Shown here: piece after piece, positions 1-10,700 of the stretch
Layout of the letters: every line of letters begins with the position of its first letter
How positions within the stretch are numbered: the stretch's first letter is position 1
Origin: Desmodesmus armatus
Lineage: Eukaryota; Chlorophyta; Chlorophyceae; Sphaeropleales; Scenedesmaceae
Direction: 5' to 3'
DNA: 64,000 nt
NCBI GenBank assembly: GCA_007449985.2
Contig: VIIQ02000071.1
Span: 406,370-470,369, forward strand
The notes under the pieces: model-generated
What the model saw: only the letters and a program-made list of their open reading frames with translations
The model's database searches: none
What the model was told of the DNA's origin: nothing
Program-made: the position numbers and the translations under genes

Positions 1-877
1 GCAGCACCAGCAGTCTTGCAGCCGCCACCCGGCTGGGCCCCTCAGGTGTGTGTGTATGTGCCCCTCCACATAGAAGGGATCGGTGGCACTGCTCTGCGAT
101 GATCAGTGACTTGCCAACCTGAGCAGCGGCACTGCTTTAGGATTCAATAATGGCAATCGTCCCAGCGTGGCAAGTCACTGATACACTTGGCAAATCAGTG
201 TACACACAGCCCACTGTACTTGTCTTGCGATCCTGCAAGGTGCTCACTGACTAAATCAAAACAAGAGCACAATCCTGATGCCTCCAGGGGCCTGATGGTA
301 TGGTTGCCGCTGAAGTTCCTTGATGATTCTGCATGCATTACAGGTTTACGACACTGTCACCTTTCAGCTGCCGGCAGTGGACTGCTACTCCGGTTGGCAG
401 CAGCAGCAGCAGCAGCAGCAGCCAGCAAGCGGCACACCAGCAGCTCAGCAGTATGCAGGGGGCTACAACCAGCACCTGCAGACCTACCCTGAACAGTACC
501 TGCAGCAGGGCTACCAGCAGCAACCTTACCAAGAGCAGTATCAGCAGCAATCCCAGTACCAACCCCAGCAGCCACAGTACCAGCAGGATGCTGCGTACTA
601 CCCCCAGCAGCAGCCAGGATACCCACAGCAGCAGCAGTACCAACTTGATTCCCACGCTTATCCTGTGCCATACACAGATGCGGATGCGCAGCCGGCAGTG
701 CCAGGGGCTGTCTGCTATGTTGGGCATCAGCAGCAGGCGGATCCAATGGTGAACAAGGCAGGGGGAGGCTACATGACCAGCGGTCAAGCAGCGGGACCAG
801 CTCCAGTGGGGCAGTGGGGGTACCCTCAGCAGTCTGTTGGGGCAGTGCCAAGTGCGCCCAGCTGGCCGACAGCCTAA
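1..877 (+). CDS. Alpha-arrestin-like protein, copy 1 (3' end only)
   Basis: This is the end of a gene whose start lies before the window. Exon 1-45 codes for a Pro-rich stretch ending QPPPGWAPQ, then a donor GTGTGT at 46; the last exon runs 344-877 to a TAA stop. The join is in phase 0. The last exon opens VYDTVTFQLPAVDCYSGW and then becomes a tail dominated by Gln, Tyr and Pro (YQQQP, YPQQQPGY repeats). It is assigned to the arrestin family only because the same exons, tail and 3' flank recur in the complete copy at 1573-6643, which carries the arrestin fold. The tail probably serves as a disordered docking region; that is inference. Copy 1 keeps the reading frame across the last junction, whereas copy 2 has lost one base there. 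The similarity continues about 300 bases past both stops, so the duplication included the 3' flank. Confidence 0.7.
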
Positions 878-1572
878 GCAGCACAGTGCTTCATCCGCAG
901 GCCCAGTTACTGGGATGTTTGGTGAAATTCACCACAATTGACTGTGTGTGAGTGACACGGGGTACAGTGCCCATGTCGGCAGTGTGCCCTCATACCATTT
1001 TTTGTCGATGTGCAAGGTGGCTGGCAACGGTGCTGGTGCAGCCTGCAGTGCTGTGTGTACAGCTGTGGTGGGACCCGTCGTGACAGTTGCCTCAGGCGTG
1101 CTGACAGAGCTTCCTTGCAAAGTGTCAACAGTTGCTGCCACCATTGTGCACGAGGCCCTTGACAGTGGCACTGTCAATGCATGCCTTGTGACCTAATACC
1201 ATATGCAATTTCTGCAAAATGGTACCGTCTCAAACAGTACGGTACAGTCAGCACGGTGCATCACAAAGGGTTGTTCCAGGATATCAACAACTCAGTCTGA
1301 TTTGCTCGGTTGTGCAAACAGCATCGAAATGCGAGACACGTGCTCCTGGTCAAACTTGACATGTGACAGCAGAGTGGACAGCAGGTACCAGCCCAATCAA
1401 GTTCGCAGAAACTTATCGTACTCAGGCCAATTTTAGCTGTACGTATGCTTTTCAAGCTGTCCCCAACACGCTTTACTCCCCTGGGAGCCAATCACTCAGC
1501 TTTGGTTTGACTTTTGCCGAAACTGAAAGAAATACTGTGCTAGTGCTGTGCTAGTGCTGCGTTTGCCTAGTT
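878..1572. other. Spacer between the two arrestin-like genes
   Basis: No gene is supported here. The first 300 or so bases are the 3' flank of copy 1 and resemble the sequence after copy 2 (about 6644-6960), which shows the unit of tandem duplication. The remainder should hold the promoter of copy 2; I see no clear TATA box. A short direct repeat (GTGCTAGTGCTGTGCTAGTG) lies at about 1540-1560, just before the start codon. Confidence 0.5.
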
Positions 1573-4500
1573 ATGGGTCAAGGGGGCAGCAAGGGTTCCT
1601 CAGTGGTCCACGTTCAGGTTGACTCTGGCTACTACTATGCTGGGGATACTGTCACAGGCACTGTTGTGCTGCATGCGGAGCAGGCAATCGATGTGAAGGC
1701 GATCAGCGTCAAGGTAAGCGGGGCGAGTAAAAGAGATAGTTATGAATGTTCAGCAGCAGCAGCAGCAGTAGTGGATATATTGGCCAATTTGCAGCTAAGC
1801 CAACCAGCATGAGCAGCAGCACCCCAGTGACCTTGTCAGGACATGAAATTACTTTCAGGTCATGCAGCAGAGCTGTGTCCCCGTCTCTATGTCAGGTGAC
1901 AGGGGTTGAGAAGACAAGATGGGTGGAGACTCAGCACTCCAGCACATCCTCCGAGTCACATGTACATAACGTACATGATGTCACCTACGGGGGCAAGCAT
2001 ATGATATTGAAGGTGAGCGCAGTGTCCTGCGTTCAACAATCAACCACGTGCCTCAGAACTACACTCATGCAGAGGTGCAACAGCTGCCAGCTGAGAAAGA
2101 TGTACAACGCGTCAGAAGCCTCGGCCAACCAACCTATCAGAGCCTAGGCAGTGGTCTGTCAACCACTGTGGGCTGGCACCATCATTGAGTCTGCGCGCCA
2201 TGCTGCTTTTACGTGCTGCAGCACAAGATACCCCTGAAAGACAAGTCCACCATTGCGCCAGGCGACTACCAGTGGCCCATCTCCTTTCAGGTGCCCGCCA
2301 ACATCCCCGGCACTTTCCACTACAATGCACCCGACAACAGGACAAAGTGAGCAGCTGGAGAACCACACCTGGAGGAACCCCATAGCCATAGCAACAGCGC
2401 CCGCATGTGGCCACACCAGCAGCAGCAGTCCCCCTGCAGCTGCGTGGCACGCAGCGGCTGTTCAAGGTCCATGCAGCCGCTGCGCAGTCCCACCCGCTTA
2501 CGCTGTCGCACTCACGCACCCTCTTGCATGCAGTTTGCCAAACAGGCTGGCCTGTTGTGATGCTGCTACCGCCGTTACAGCTGCAGCTCTTGCAGCGCTC
2601 AGCTATGCTGCTACAATGTCGCCACTGCAGCTGCAGCTCCGAGCTGCAGTGCAGCGCTCTGAGCAGCCGTGTGTCATGATCTGTCACAGCTAAGCATGGG
2701 GCTTATGTTTGCAATAACGGTGTCCACCATGTGCCTGCAGTGCCTCCATCGAGTACAAGCTGAAGGTAGTGGTGGACCAGGAGGGCTTAATGAAATCAGA
2801 CATCAAGAAAACACTCAAGTGAGTGTAGCAACAGCACAGCTGCCCACTGGCATGGATGCATGGATGCCGGGCATCTGGCAGTACCCTGATGCTGTCTGTG
2901 TCACTGCCAGTGAGGCTACTAGTACAGGCCCAAGCACCACCGGTGGGCAATGCGCATAGGGCGCAGCGTGCCACAGAGAGCACCCTGCAGGGAGCGTTGC
3001 AGCAGTTGTTATGTGCTGCTGAGCAGCGTGGGATGGGCACCACGAGCAACAGCACCGCCATCGCGCATCCAAAACAATCAGGGGCATGGTGCAACCATCA
3101 GCGTCAGCTTTGTGTTACCATCACACGGCCGGGCTCTCAGCCACTGGCTGTGAGTGAGCATCGACCGCATGGTGGTTGCATCTATGCTTGGCCCGCAAGC
3201 ACTTTGTCACACGACGAAAGCACATGTGTACACCGCCGCACATGCACCCTGCAGGTTTGATGTCCTGCAGCGCAACAAATCCCAGGCCCCCTCTGGCCCC
3301 CTGGTGCTGGACGTTGACCAGCCCATCAGCGCATGGTGCTGCATCAACAAAGGACACATCAGCATGAGGGTGGCAGCCGCAACAGACAGCTACCTGCCAG
3401 GAGAGTTCATCAACCTCGATGCACAGGTCCGACAGCGGCTGCTCTCACTCTGTAGTATTGCAGTGCCGCCACATGCCATGTAGCAAGCCTTGCAGTGTGC
3501 ATTGGACTGAAGCATGTTGCAAACTGTCTGCCTGTGAGATGCCCCCCACTGTGATTGCCACACCTCAGCAGCTGCAGGACCGCAGTAAGGCCAACTGCAG
3601 TGCATGGCAAGCATCATGCTTTTGTAGTACAAAGCATCACTGATGGCAGTACTGCACAGCGTGCCGCATGCTCAGCAGTGCAGTCACTGCAGTGCAGCAA
3701 ATGCTCAGCACAGCTGCGCACTGCATTTCTGTGAAGGCACTGCACTCAAGTGTGGTTGCTCTGTTCATTAGAAGAAAGCCTGCGGCTGTGCGTCCTGCAA
3801 TGCAGATTGACAACAAGTCCAGCACGCCAGTTGAGGTTGTTGAGATGAAGCTCCACCAGCGCCTGCACCTCACGGGCGAGAGCCTCCTGGGCACCACCAA
3901 CAAACACATTGACGTCGTGCGCGTGGCGACAAGGTCAGCAGCATATTCTGGGACAGAACAGCAGTGCTGTCATGATGCCATGTTGCTGTCACATGCAGAT
4001 CGCTGAGTGGACATATTCAGCCGCATCATGCCACTTGCATGCCAATTTTCATGGCGAACCAAAACGCTGCTGCTTGTGTTCTGCAGGCAGCAGGCAACAA
4101 ATGCCGCGCAGGGTGCGCCTGGTCTGGTTTCACAATACGTTGGCAGATTGGAGCTGGACAGAGGTATTGAAGCAACATGCTTGGGGAAGGTGGGTCGTCC
4201 CAGCGGGCACTGCTTGCCAGTCTGCACTGCACTTTGGGGGCCCACACCACAGTTGAGCTGGGCGCAGGCAGGGTTCATTCCATGTGACATAAGCCAACGA
4301 GGACTCCACTTCGGAAGTGCCTTCCAAACCGGGGCAGGGGCCCTGTGCGTTGCGCTTGGCGGCAAGGTACATGCGTCAGTTCTGTTTGCGTGCATGCCAG
4401 GCTGCACGGCACCAGCATCAGGACTGCGCGGCAGGGTAACACACAGGAGTCTTGGCATGCCGCTGCAGGTCATTCGGTCCTCGTATGAGCTTGAGGTGAC

Positions 4501-6643
4501 AGCCAAGACAGGCTGCTGCCTCAGCCAGGTGAAGCTGAAGCAGCCCATCTTCATCAACGACCCACAGCCACACGCAGCACCTCCCGTCATGCAGCCGCCA
4601 CCCGCTGGGCCCCTCAGGTGTGTGTGTATGTACTCCACCGCAGCGCAGCAGGGATCAATGCGACAATTGATGCTTTAGCCTGTGCAAACTTCCGAAGTGC
4701 AACGGTTGCACACTGTTCACCGTTCGGCACAGTACACCTTTCAGGTCCTGGGGTCTTGTAGGATCCCTACTGACTGTCTGGCCTGCGCCGGCACAGATCT
4801 GCAGTCTTCATTGACCTGACACCCTATCACAGAGTCTGGCAACATGTGCAAGGGTCAAACCCGGGGCCCGACAGTGTCGCGTGTCAACATGATCTGTTAC
4901 TACTACTACTACTACTACTTTACTGGATCAGGGCCTCGCCTGATCGGCCTTTCAGGAGCCAAACAAGGCTCATAGGGCATAAGCACTCCTCAAAGGACTC
5001 GCATGAGAGAAAAACAACAGCACCAGAATGCGCCTCAGAGGTCATCCAACAACTCATCCGGAAACATATCCGCTGCACCAGCTTGAGCTGCTTCAATGAT
5101 CTCCTCTTCTTCAGAGGCAACGACACCAGCAGGCTCGGCCACAAGTTCTGGCGGCGGGTGCTGCCACCGACGCTGTGAGCACTCATACATAAAACCAGCT
5201 ACTAAGTGCTGCTCTTGAGACATGAACTGCCGAACTTCCGCAGAAGACAGCTGCCGGCTGGCTACATGCTGCCAACCACCGAGGCACTCAAACAAGTGAG
5301 AGTGATGTTGTCTCACGGTGGCATAGGCACTGCACTCAGCAATCATATGCAACTCATCTCCAACCCCTGCATCACGCAATCTGCACACACGCTCCGACCG
5401 AGGCACAGGGGCACGTACACGGGTCCCCTCAATGTCTTGATACTCCCACTTCATAGTCTCCACTTCCAAGTCATGAGCAGCCAAACGGAAACATGCCAAG
5501 GAGCGTAACTTGTTGCGAGAGATCCCTGCGGACCAACGGACATAGGCGGGGTAGTCCTGCCACCGGCCGCGGTCCAAAAGGGGGAGAAGGTCCTCCAGGG
5601 GCCCACCTTGCTGTGCAAACCACTGTTGGTACTTGCAGCACGACACTTTATCAGACGGCGCAGAGCGTGGCGACTCCGGCAACCCACCCCAACAACCATA
5701 GAACCAACTATCAAAGGCACGCAATGCCACAGGTACGGGGAGGTAGCTGAAATCACCATCGCGTACCAAACCACCCTCCGGCATACAGCCCACACGCTCA
5801 ACCAGCTGCGAGAAATCGTGGTACCAACCTGATGTGGATCCAGCCAAGGTGACATTGTCCTGCATGGCCGCACCAAGCAGGTTGTCCGATGGTAGACCAG
5901 ACATGCGGTTCCACAGGGTCACTGCAGATTTAAACCAGGCTCGCACCAAAGGGGCACAACCAACCTCCCGGAGTAGAAGCTGCCGGGATGTGCTGCGCCT
6001 GAGGCCTCCTAACACTTGACGCAGAAACAAGCTTTGCACTCGGTGCAAGTCATTGTTACACAGTTCGTACACAGTTCGTATACATTTTGAGCAATGGTGG
6101 CTGCCGCTGACACTCCTTCTGATGTGTGTCCTGCAGGTGTATGCCCCTGTCACCTTTGCGCTGCCGGCAGCGGACTGCTACTCCAGCTGGCAGCAGCAGC
6201 AGCCAGTGAGCGGCGCGCCAGCAGCGCAGCAGTATGCAGGGGGCTACAACCAGCCGCCACAGACATCTCCTGAACAGCACCAGCAGCAGGGCTACCAGCA
6301 GCAACCCCAGTACCCACCTCAGCAGCCACAGTACCAGCAGGATCTTGCATACTACCCCCAGCAGCAGCCAGGATATCCACAGCAGCAGCAGCAGCAGCAA
6401 TACCAGCCCGACCCGCAGGCGTACCCTGTAGCGTACACAAGTGCGGATGCACAGTCAGCAGTGCCGGGCGCTGTCTGCTATCTTGGGCAGCAGCAGCAGC
6501 AGGCTGATCCATACGTGAACAAGGCAGGGGGAGGCTACATGACCAGCGGTCAAGCAGCGGGACCCGCTCCAGTGGGGCAGTGGGGGTACCCTCAGCAGTC
6601 CATGGGGGCAGCGCCAGGTGCGCCCAGCTGGCCGACAGCTTGA
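1573..6643 (+). CDS. Alpha-arrestin-like protein, copy 2 (nine exons)
   Basis: Arrestin-domain protein of about 506 residues, probably a membrane-trafficking adaptor. Exons: 1573-1713, 1896-2012, 2222-2346, 2741-2818, 3255-3426, 3806-3933, 4087-4189, 4469-4617, 6137-6643; phases agree throughout except the last join. The protein opens MGQGGSKG, a good N-myristoylation signal (Gly2, Ser6), so membrane anchoring is likely. The N-terminal arrestin half follows (HVQVDSGYYYAGDTVTGTVV, then VTGVEKTRW, FQVPANIPGTFHYNAPDNRT, IEYKLKVVVD), then the C-terminal half (ISMRVAAATDSYLPGEFINL, NKSSTPVEVVEMKLHQ, SSYELEVTAKT) and a Gln/Tyr/Pro-rich tail. Exon 8 reads CCACCCGCTGG where copy 1 has CCACCCGGCTGG; the missing G shifts the frame into exon 9. 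Either copy 2 is a recent pseudogene or the base is an assembly error. A LINE fragment lies antisense in intron 8. Family placement is from motifs; exon 7 is the least certain exon. Confidence 0.8.
4888..6060 (-). mobile_element. 5'-truncated LINE (non-LTR retrotransposon) fragment
   Basis: An open frame on the minus strand, stop at 5035 and open to about 6060, codes for the C-terminal part of a LINE ORF2 protein, downstream of the reverse transcriptase core. It holds LHRVQSLFLRQVLGGLRR, a Trp-rich stretch, and CRLRDAGVGDELHMIAEC, which resembles the C-terminal zinc-knuckle-like motif (CRLCxxxxGDExHxLxxC) of L1-like elements, followed by an acidic tail. Beyond the stop, at 4894-4920, is a (TAC)n run on the plus strand, that is a (GTA)n tail at the element's 3' end, as expected for target-primed insertion. 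There is no polymerase or endonuclease part, so it is dead on arrival. It sits antisense in intron 8 of arrestin copy 2; the matching intron of copy 1 (46-343) lacks it, so insertion followed the duplication. The 5' boundary is approximate and no target duplication was found. Confidence 0.8.
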
Positions 6644-7713
6644 GCAGCACAGTGCTTCATCCGCATGCCCAGTTACTGGGATCGTCCCGGGTTGTTGAGA
6701 TGCTCCACCGACTGGCTGAGTCACTGGCTGGGTCTCAGAGTCTGAGTGACAGCAGGTACAGCGCCCGTGTCACCTGAGGGTTCATCGGGCCCCATGATTT
6801 TAAGATGTACAATGTGGCTAGCAGCGGTACTGGGTGCAGCCTGTGGTGATGCGTATATGCAGCTGAAGTGGGACCTGCTGTGCCAGCTGCCTCATGTGTG
6901 CTGACAGAGCTACCTTGCCAAGTGCGCAGTTGCTACCAGTGTTGCACTTGACTGTGACGCCGCATGCCTGCCTCTGGCAACAGAACCTTTGGATTTGGAC
7001 AGACCGCACTAGCCTTGACAGATTCGCAGCTTGTCCATTGTTCCAGACGAGCTCAAGCATATGGCCACAGTGCCTGAATCAGCGTTACATGGTGTCAACT
7101 CAACTTCACTCTCACAACAGTGAGGCGGCAAGCACAAACAAATCGAGTCTGTCACACTACACCAGCCACCACAGACCGGACTGGATGAAAAAAGAGTCAT
7201 GCACATGCCCGCCTTCAGCTGCACATGCCAGCTTCCCGCTGTCAATAACCTCACTGTCCAGACTCCCCTTTTCAAGGCTGCTGCTCGCATCCTGTAACAC
7301 ACGGTTGCTTGGCCAACCCCCTGCACAGGGAGAAGCACAACCACACATTGCAGCAGTAGAGTCACACACATGTCATCATGTGTTGCTACACCAATGACAG
7401 CAATCCGTAGGTATCCAGCACTAACTTAGTCCATCCCTGCAGATGTAAGCTCTGATCAAATCAACAGCCATGTGTGACACATGTAAACACATGCATGCAC
7501 ATTTGGACTCCTGTCGTTGCTGCTGTTACAGCAAATACCAAAGCGCCCCGTCAAGGCGCATGCAACACAGTATTGCTGCACACGTGGCCTTGCTCACCTT
7601 ACCTGTAACAAGCAGGCAGATGAATAACTTGTACGAAAGGCAAGGTCCACACGAGCTCCAATGGGAAAACCTCACGAAGATCGCGTGCTAGGGTTTTAGC
7701 CAATGCCATCAGC
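6644..7713. other. Convergent intergenic region
   Basis: No gene supported. The first 300 bases match the 3' flank of arrestin copy 1 in diverged form. The algal poly(A) signal TGTAA occurs on the plus strand at about 7292 and 7444 and on the minus strand at about 7526-7530; these could serve the arrestin and GUF1 transcripts respectively, which end facing each other. Confidence 0.4.
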
Positions 7714-10700
7714 TCAGGGCTTGAGCAGCTCAGGGAAGATCTCTGCCGACACTGTGAGTCCCCCCAGCTGCCTCATCCTCTTCTTGCCCTCCTTCTGCTT
7801 CTCCAGCAGCTTGCGCTTGCGGCTGACGTCACCCCCGTAGCACTTGGCCAGCACGTCCTTGCGCAGCGCACGCAGCTGCTCACGCGCAATGATGCGCCCG
7901 TTGGCGGACGCCTGCGGGAATGATGGTGGTGCAGTGGTGTGGTGGTTGTGTGCCGCAGCGATCAGCACTGACGCGGGCGCGCTTAACTGTACCAGTCTCT
8001 GTGGTTGGTCGCCTGCTGCGGCAGAAGATTAGCTATACTGCAATAGCTGAAGAAGCAGTGCACTGGGTGTCCAGGCACCACACTGCAGCACGCATCTCAG
8101 TCAGATGTCACGTCTGCTTGCTGGAGGCATGCCTCCAGTGCGCACTGCTTTCCAGCTGGCAGTGCAGGTGCATTGCCTGCAGCACACTGCTGTGCTGGCC
8201 TGTGTGTCACACAGTCGGCAACACGCGCCACTGAAGGTTTGAAGGTCAACAGACTTGGGGCTTTCCTCCCTGTGCGGCCAGCGGTACTGCCGGTGCCCCC
8301 CCCCCCCCCCCCCCCGCCCAACTGCCATTCTGTTCAGCAACCGCTGCAAATCAGATCCTGCAGCACATCTATCCTTGGCTGAGCTGCATGTCAGGCAGGT
8401 CAACAGGGTTGCAGTGTGCACCTCAGTAGCACACCCACACCCCTCCCCACCTGTATGATGACCTCGTACTGCTGCCTGTCCAGCAGCTCCTTCAACCGGG
8501 AAGCCAGGGTGCGACCCAGACGCGAAGCGTCACCTGAAACACACAGCACGGGCAGCAGGGGCAACAACACACAATCAGCACCCAGAGCCTGATTGCTGCA
8601 AGCTAAAACACGATCGACAAGGGTCGTGCGCTTTGACAAACATACACTGCTAAAAAACGACTTCATTCTCACAGTGCCAACACTGTGTAGCTGGAGCTGT
8701 TGCGCAGGGGTCTCAGCAGTGCATGAGTGAGGGGGGGGGGGGGGGGGGGGGGGGGAGAGCCTCCGGGCACCGCTCACCTGATGGCACGAGGCGTGCGAGT
8801 GCATCAACAGCCTTGCCGTTCACCAGCAGCTCCAGCAGGGTGAGGTCTGCAGCGCGCTGGGGGCCCTCCTCATAGTCAAAGCTGGCATACCTGCACACAA
8901 GAAAGGTGTTGAAAGCGGAGTGCGATGTGAAGATGGGTCGGGGAGTGACGGGGGTACGGGGGTTGTTTGCCACTAGTGACTAGGGGTGTCCCCTGTTGGA
9001 TACAGCCTGCACCAGCATGCGCAATTTGTGTTCCATGGACGAGCAGCTCTGACAAGGTCAGGTCTGCAGGCCGTTGGGGTCGCTCATTATAGTCAAAGCT
9101 GGCACACCTGGATTGTGTACGCGCAACGAGGGATCAAAGAAGGCTGCAGGATCGCGAGCATATGTGCATGCTGCCCACAGCAGATGTGAACAATCCAGGT
9201 GTGCAGCACAGCTTGTGGGCTGACGCATGCAACATGCGTCAGCCCGCTATAACGCCCAACCGACCCTATCACCAAACTTGCACAATGTCCACCCTCCACC
9301 CCCCTCACCCTTGCGTTGCAGACTTGAGCCTGCTGTAGAAGTCCCCCGCCAGCTCAGACAGCGGCAGCTGGTACCGCAGCAACACCCGGTCACCCATGCT
9401 GCCCCCAAACACGCCGTTACCGCTGCTGCCATTGCTGCCGCTGCTGCCACCACCACCCTCGGCAATCTCTGCTGCTGCTGCCAGCGCGCTGATCTCCTCC
9501 TGCTGTGCAGCAGCCCCACTGCTGCCACTGCTGCCACCATTGCTGCCATGGCGGCTGCTGGAGCCGCCGCCTAGGAAGTTGTACTCCAGCTGAGTGCCGC
9601 GGCGTGCTGCTGCCAGCTTCATGACGGCACCACAGTGCTGCTGTGGGGAGATGATGGTGGCAATAACTGTCGGCTCATAGATGGTCAGCACCTGCATAAG
9701 GAAAGTGTGTGTTTCAGAGACAGAATGGGGGTGCGAGGGACAGAAAGCGCAGGACAAGGAGGGCGTAGGGATGCTGCGGGTAGTGAGTGGGGTCGCTTTC
9801 CACCAGCACCTGCACACCTACTATGTGGAAGTGGTGTGCAGTCAGCACTGTAATGCAATCATTCAGGCATGATGCCAGGCATGACCCCCCCCCCCCCCCA
9901 GCTCTCTGCCTGCACCTCCCCCCTGGAAAGCTCACTAACGCAGGGCTTGCTTGATGGCAGCCAAACCAACAGCCTAGCCCCCCCCTGCCCCCCCAGCACA
10001 CAAGCCTCACCTTGGTGTTGCGTGGGTAGTCAGCAATGCTCTCCAGCCGCAGCGGTTCTGCTGCGCCCTGCACGTCCAGCTCGTAGGGCACCGTGGGTGC
10101 TGTGGAGATGACTGATGCCGCATACTCCTGCTGCAGGCGCTGCAGGAACACCTCTAGGTGCAGCGGACCCAGGAAGCCACACCTGCAATCAGGTGTGTGA
10201 GTGGGGTGAGGGGGGTAAGTGTGATAAGAAGGCAGCTGGGTGAGTGCAGCGGGCTTGGAAACCCACACCTGTGAATAGGAGGGCGATGCATGCATGATAT
10301 GTGAGTGGGGTGAGGGAGGTAAGGTAAGTAGAAGGTGCAGGTGGGTGCTGCAGGCCCAGGAAGCCACACCTGCACATATTCAGATGTGGTGCATGCTGTG
10401 TGAGGGGGGGGGGGTAAGAAGGTATATGCGTGATTGGGTTGTTGAGTCCTGGGCGCCCAAACTGACTGATGCCGCATACTGCTGCTGCAGGCGCTGCAGG
10501 AACACTTCAAGGTGCAGCGGGCCCAGCAAAACACCCCTGCAGACATGCAGGCGTGGTGCATGCTGTGTGAGTGGGGTGAAGGAGGTAAAAGAGGTATAAC
10601 AATCTGTGGCTGAGTGCAGGGGGCCCAGGAAGCCACACCTGCAGACATACATGCGATTGGTGCATGCTGTGTGAGTGGGGTCTACAGAAGCGATATGTGA

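Noticed and set aside
357..884. Open frames on the minus strand and in other frames across the arrestin Gln-rich tails
   Set aside because: They are shadows of CAG/CTG repeats: long Leu-, Ala- or Ser-rich translations without domain content.
5206..6019. Plus-strand open frames across the LINE fragment
   Set aside because: The minus-strand frame over the same bases is long, uninterrupted and has the LINE C-terminal motif; the plus frames are its complements.
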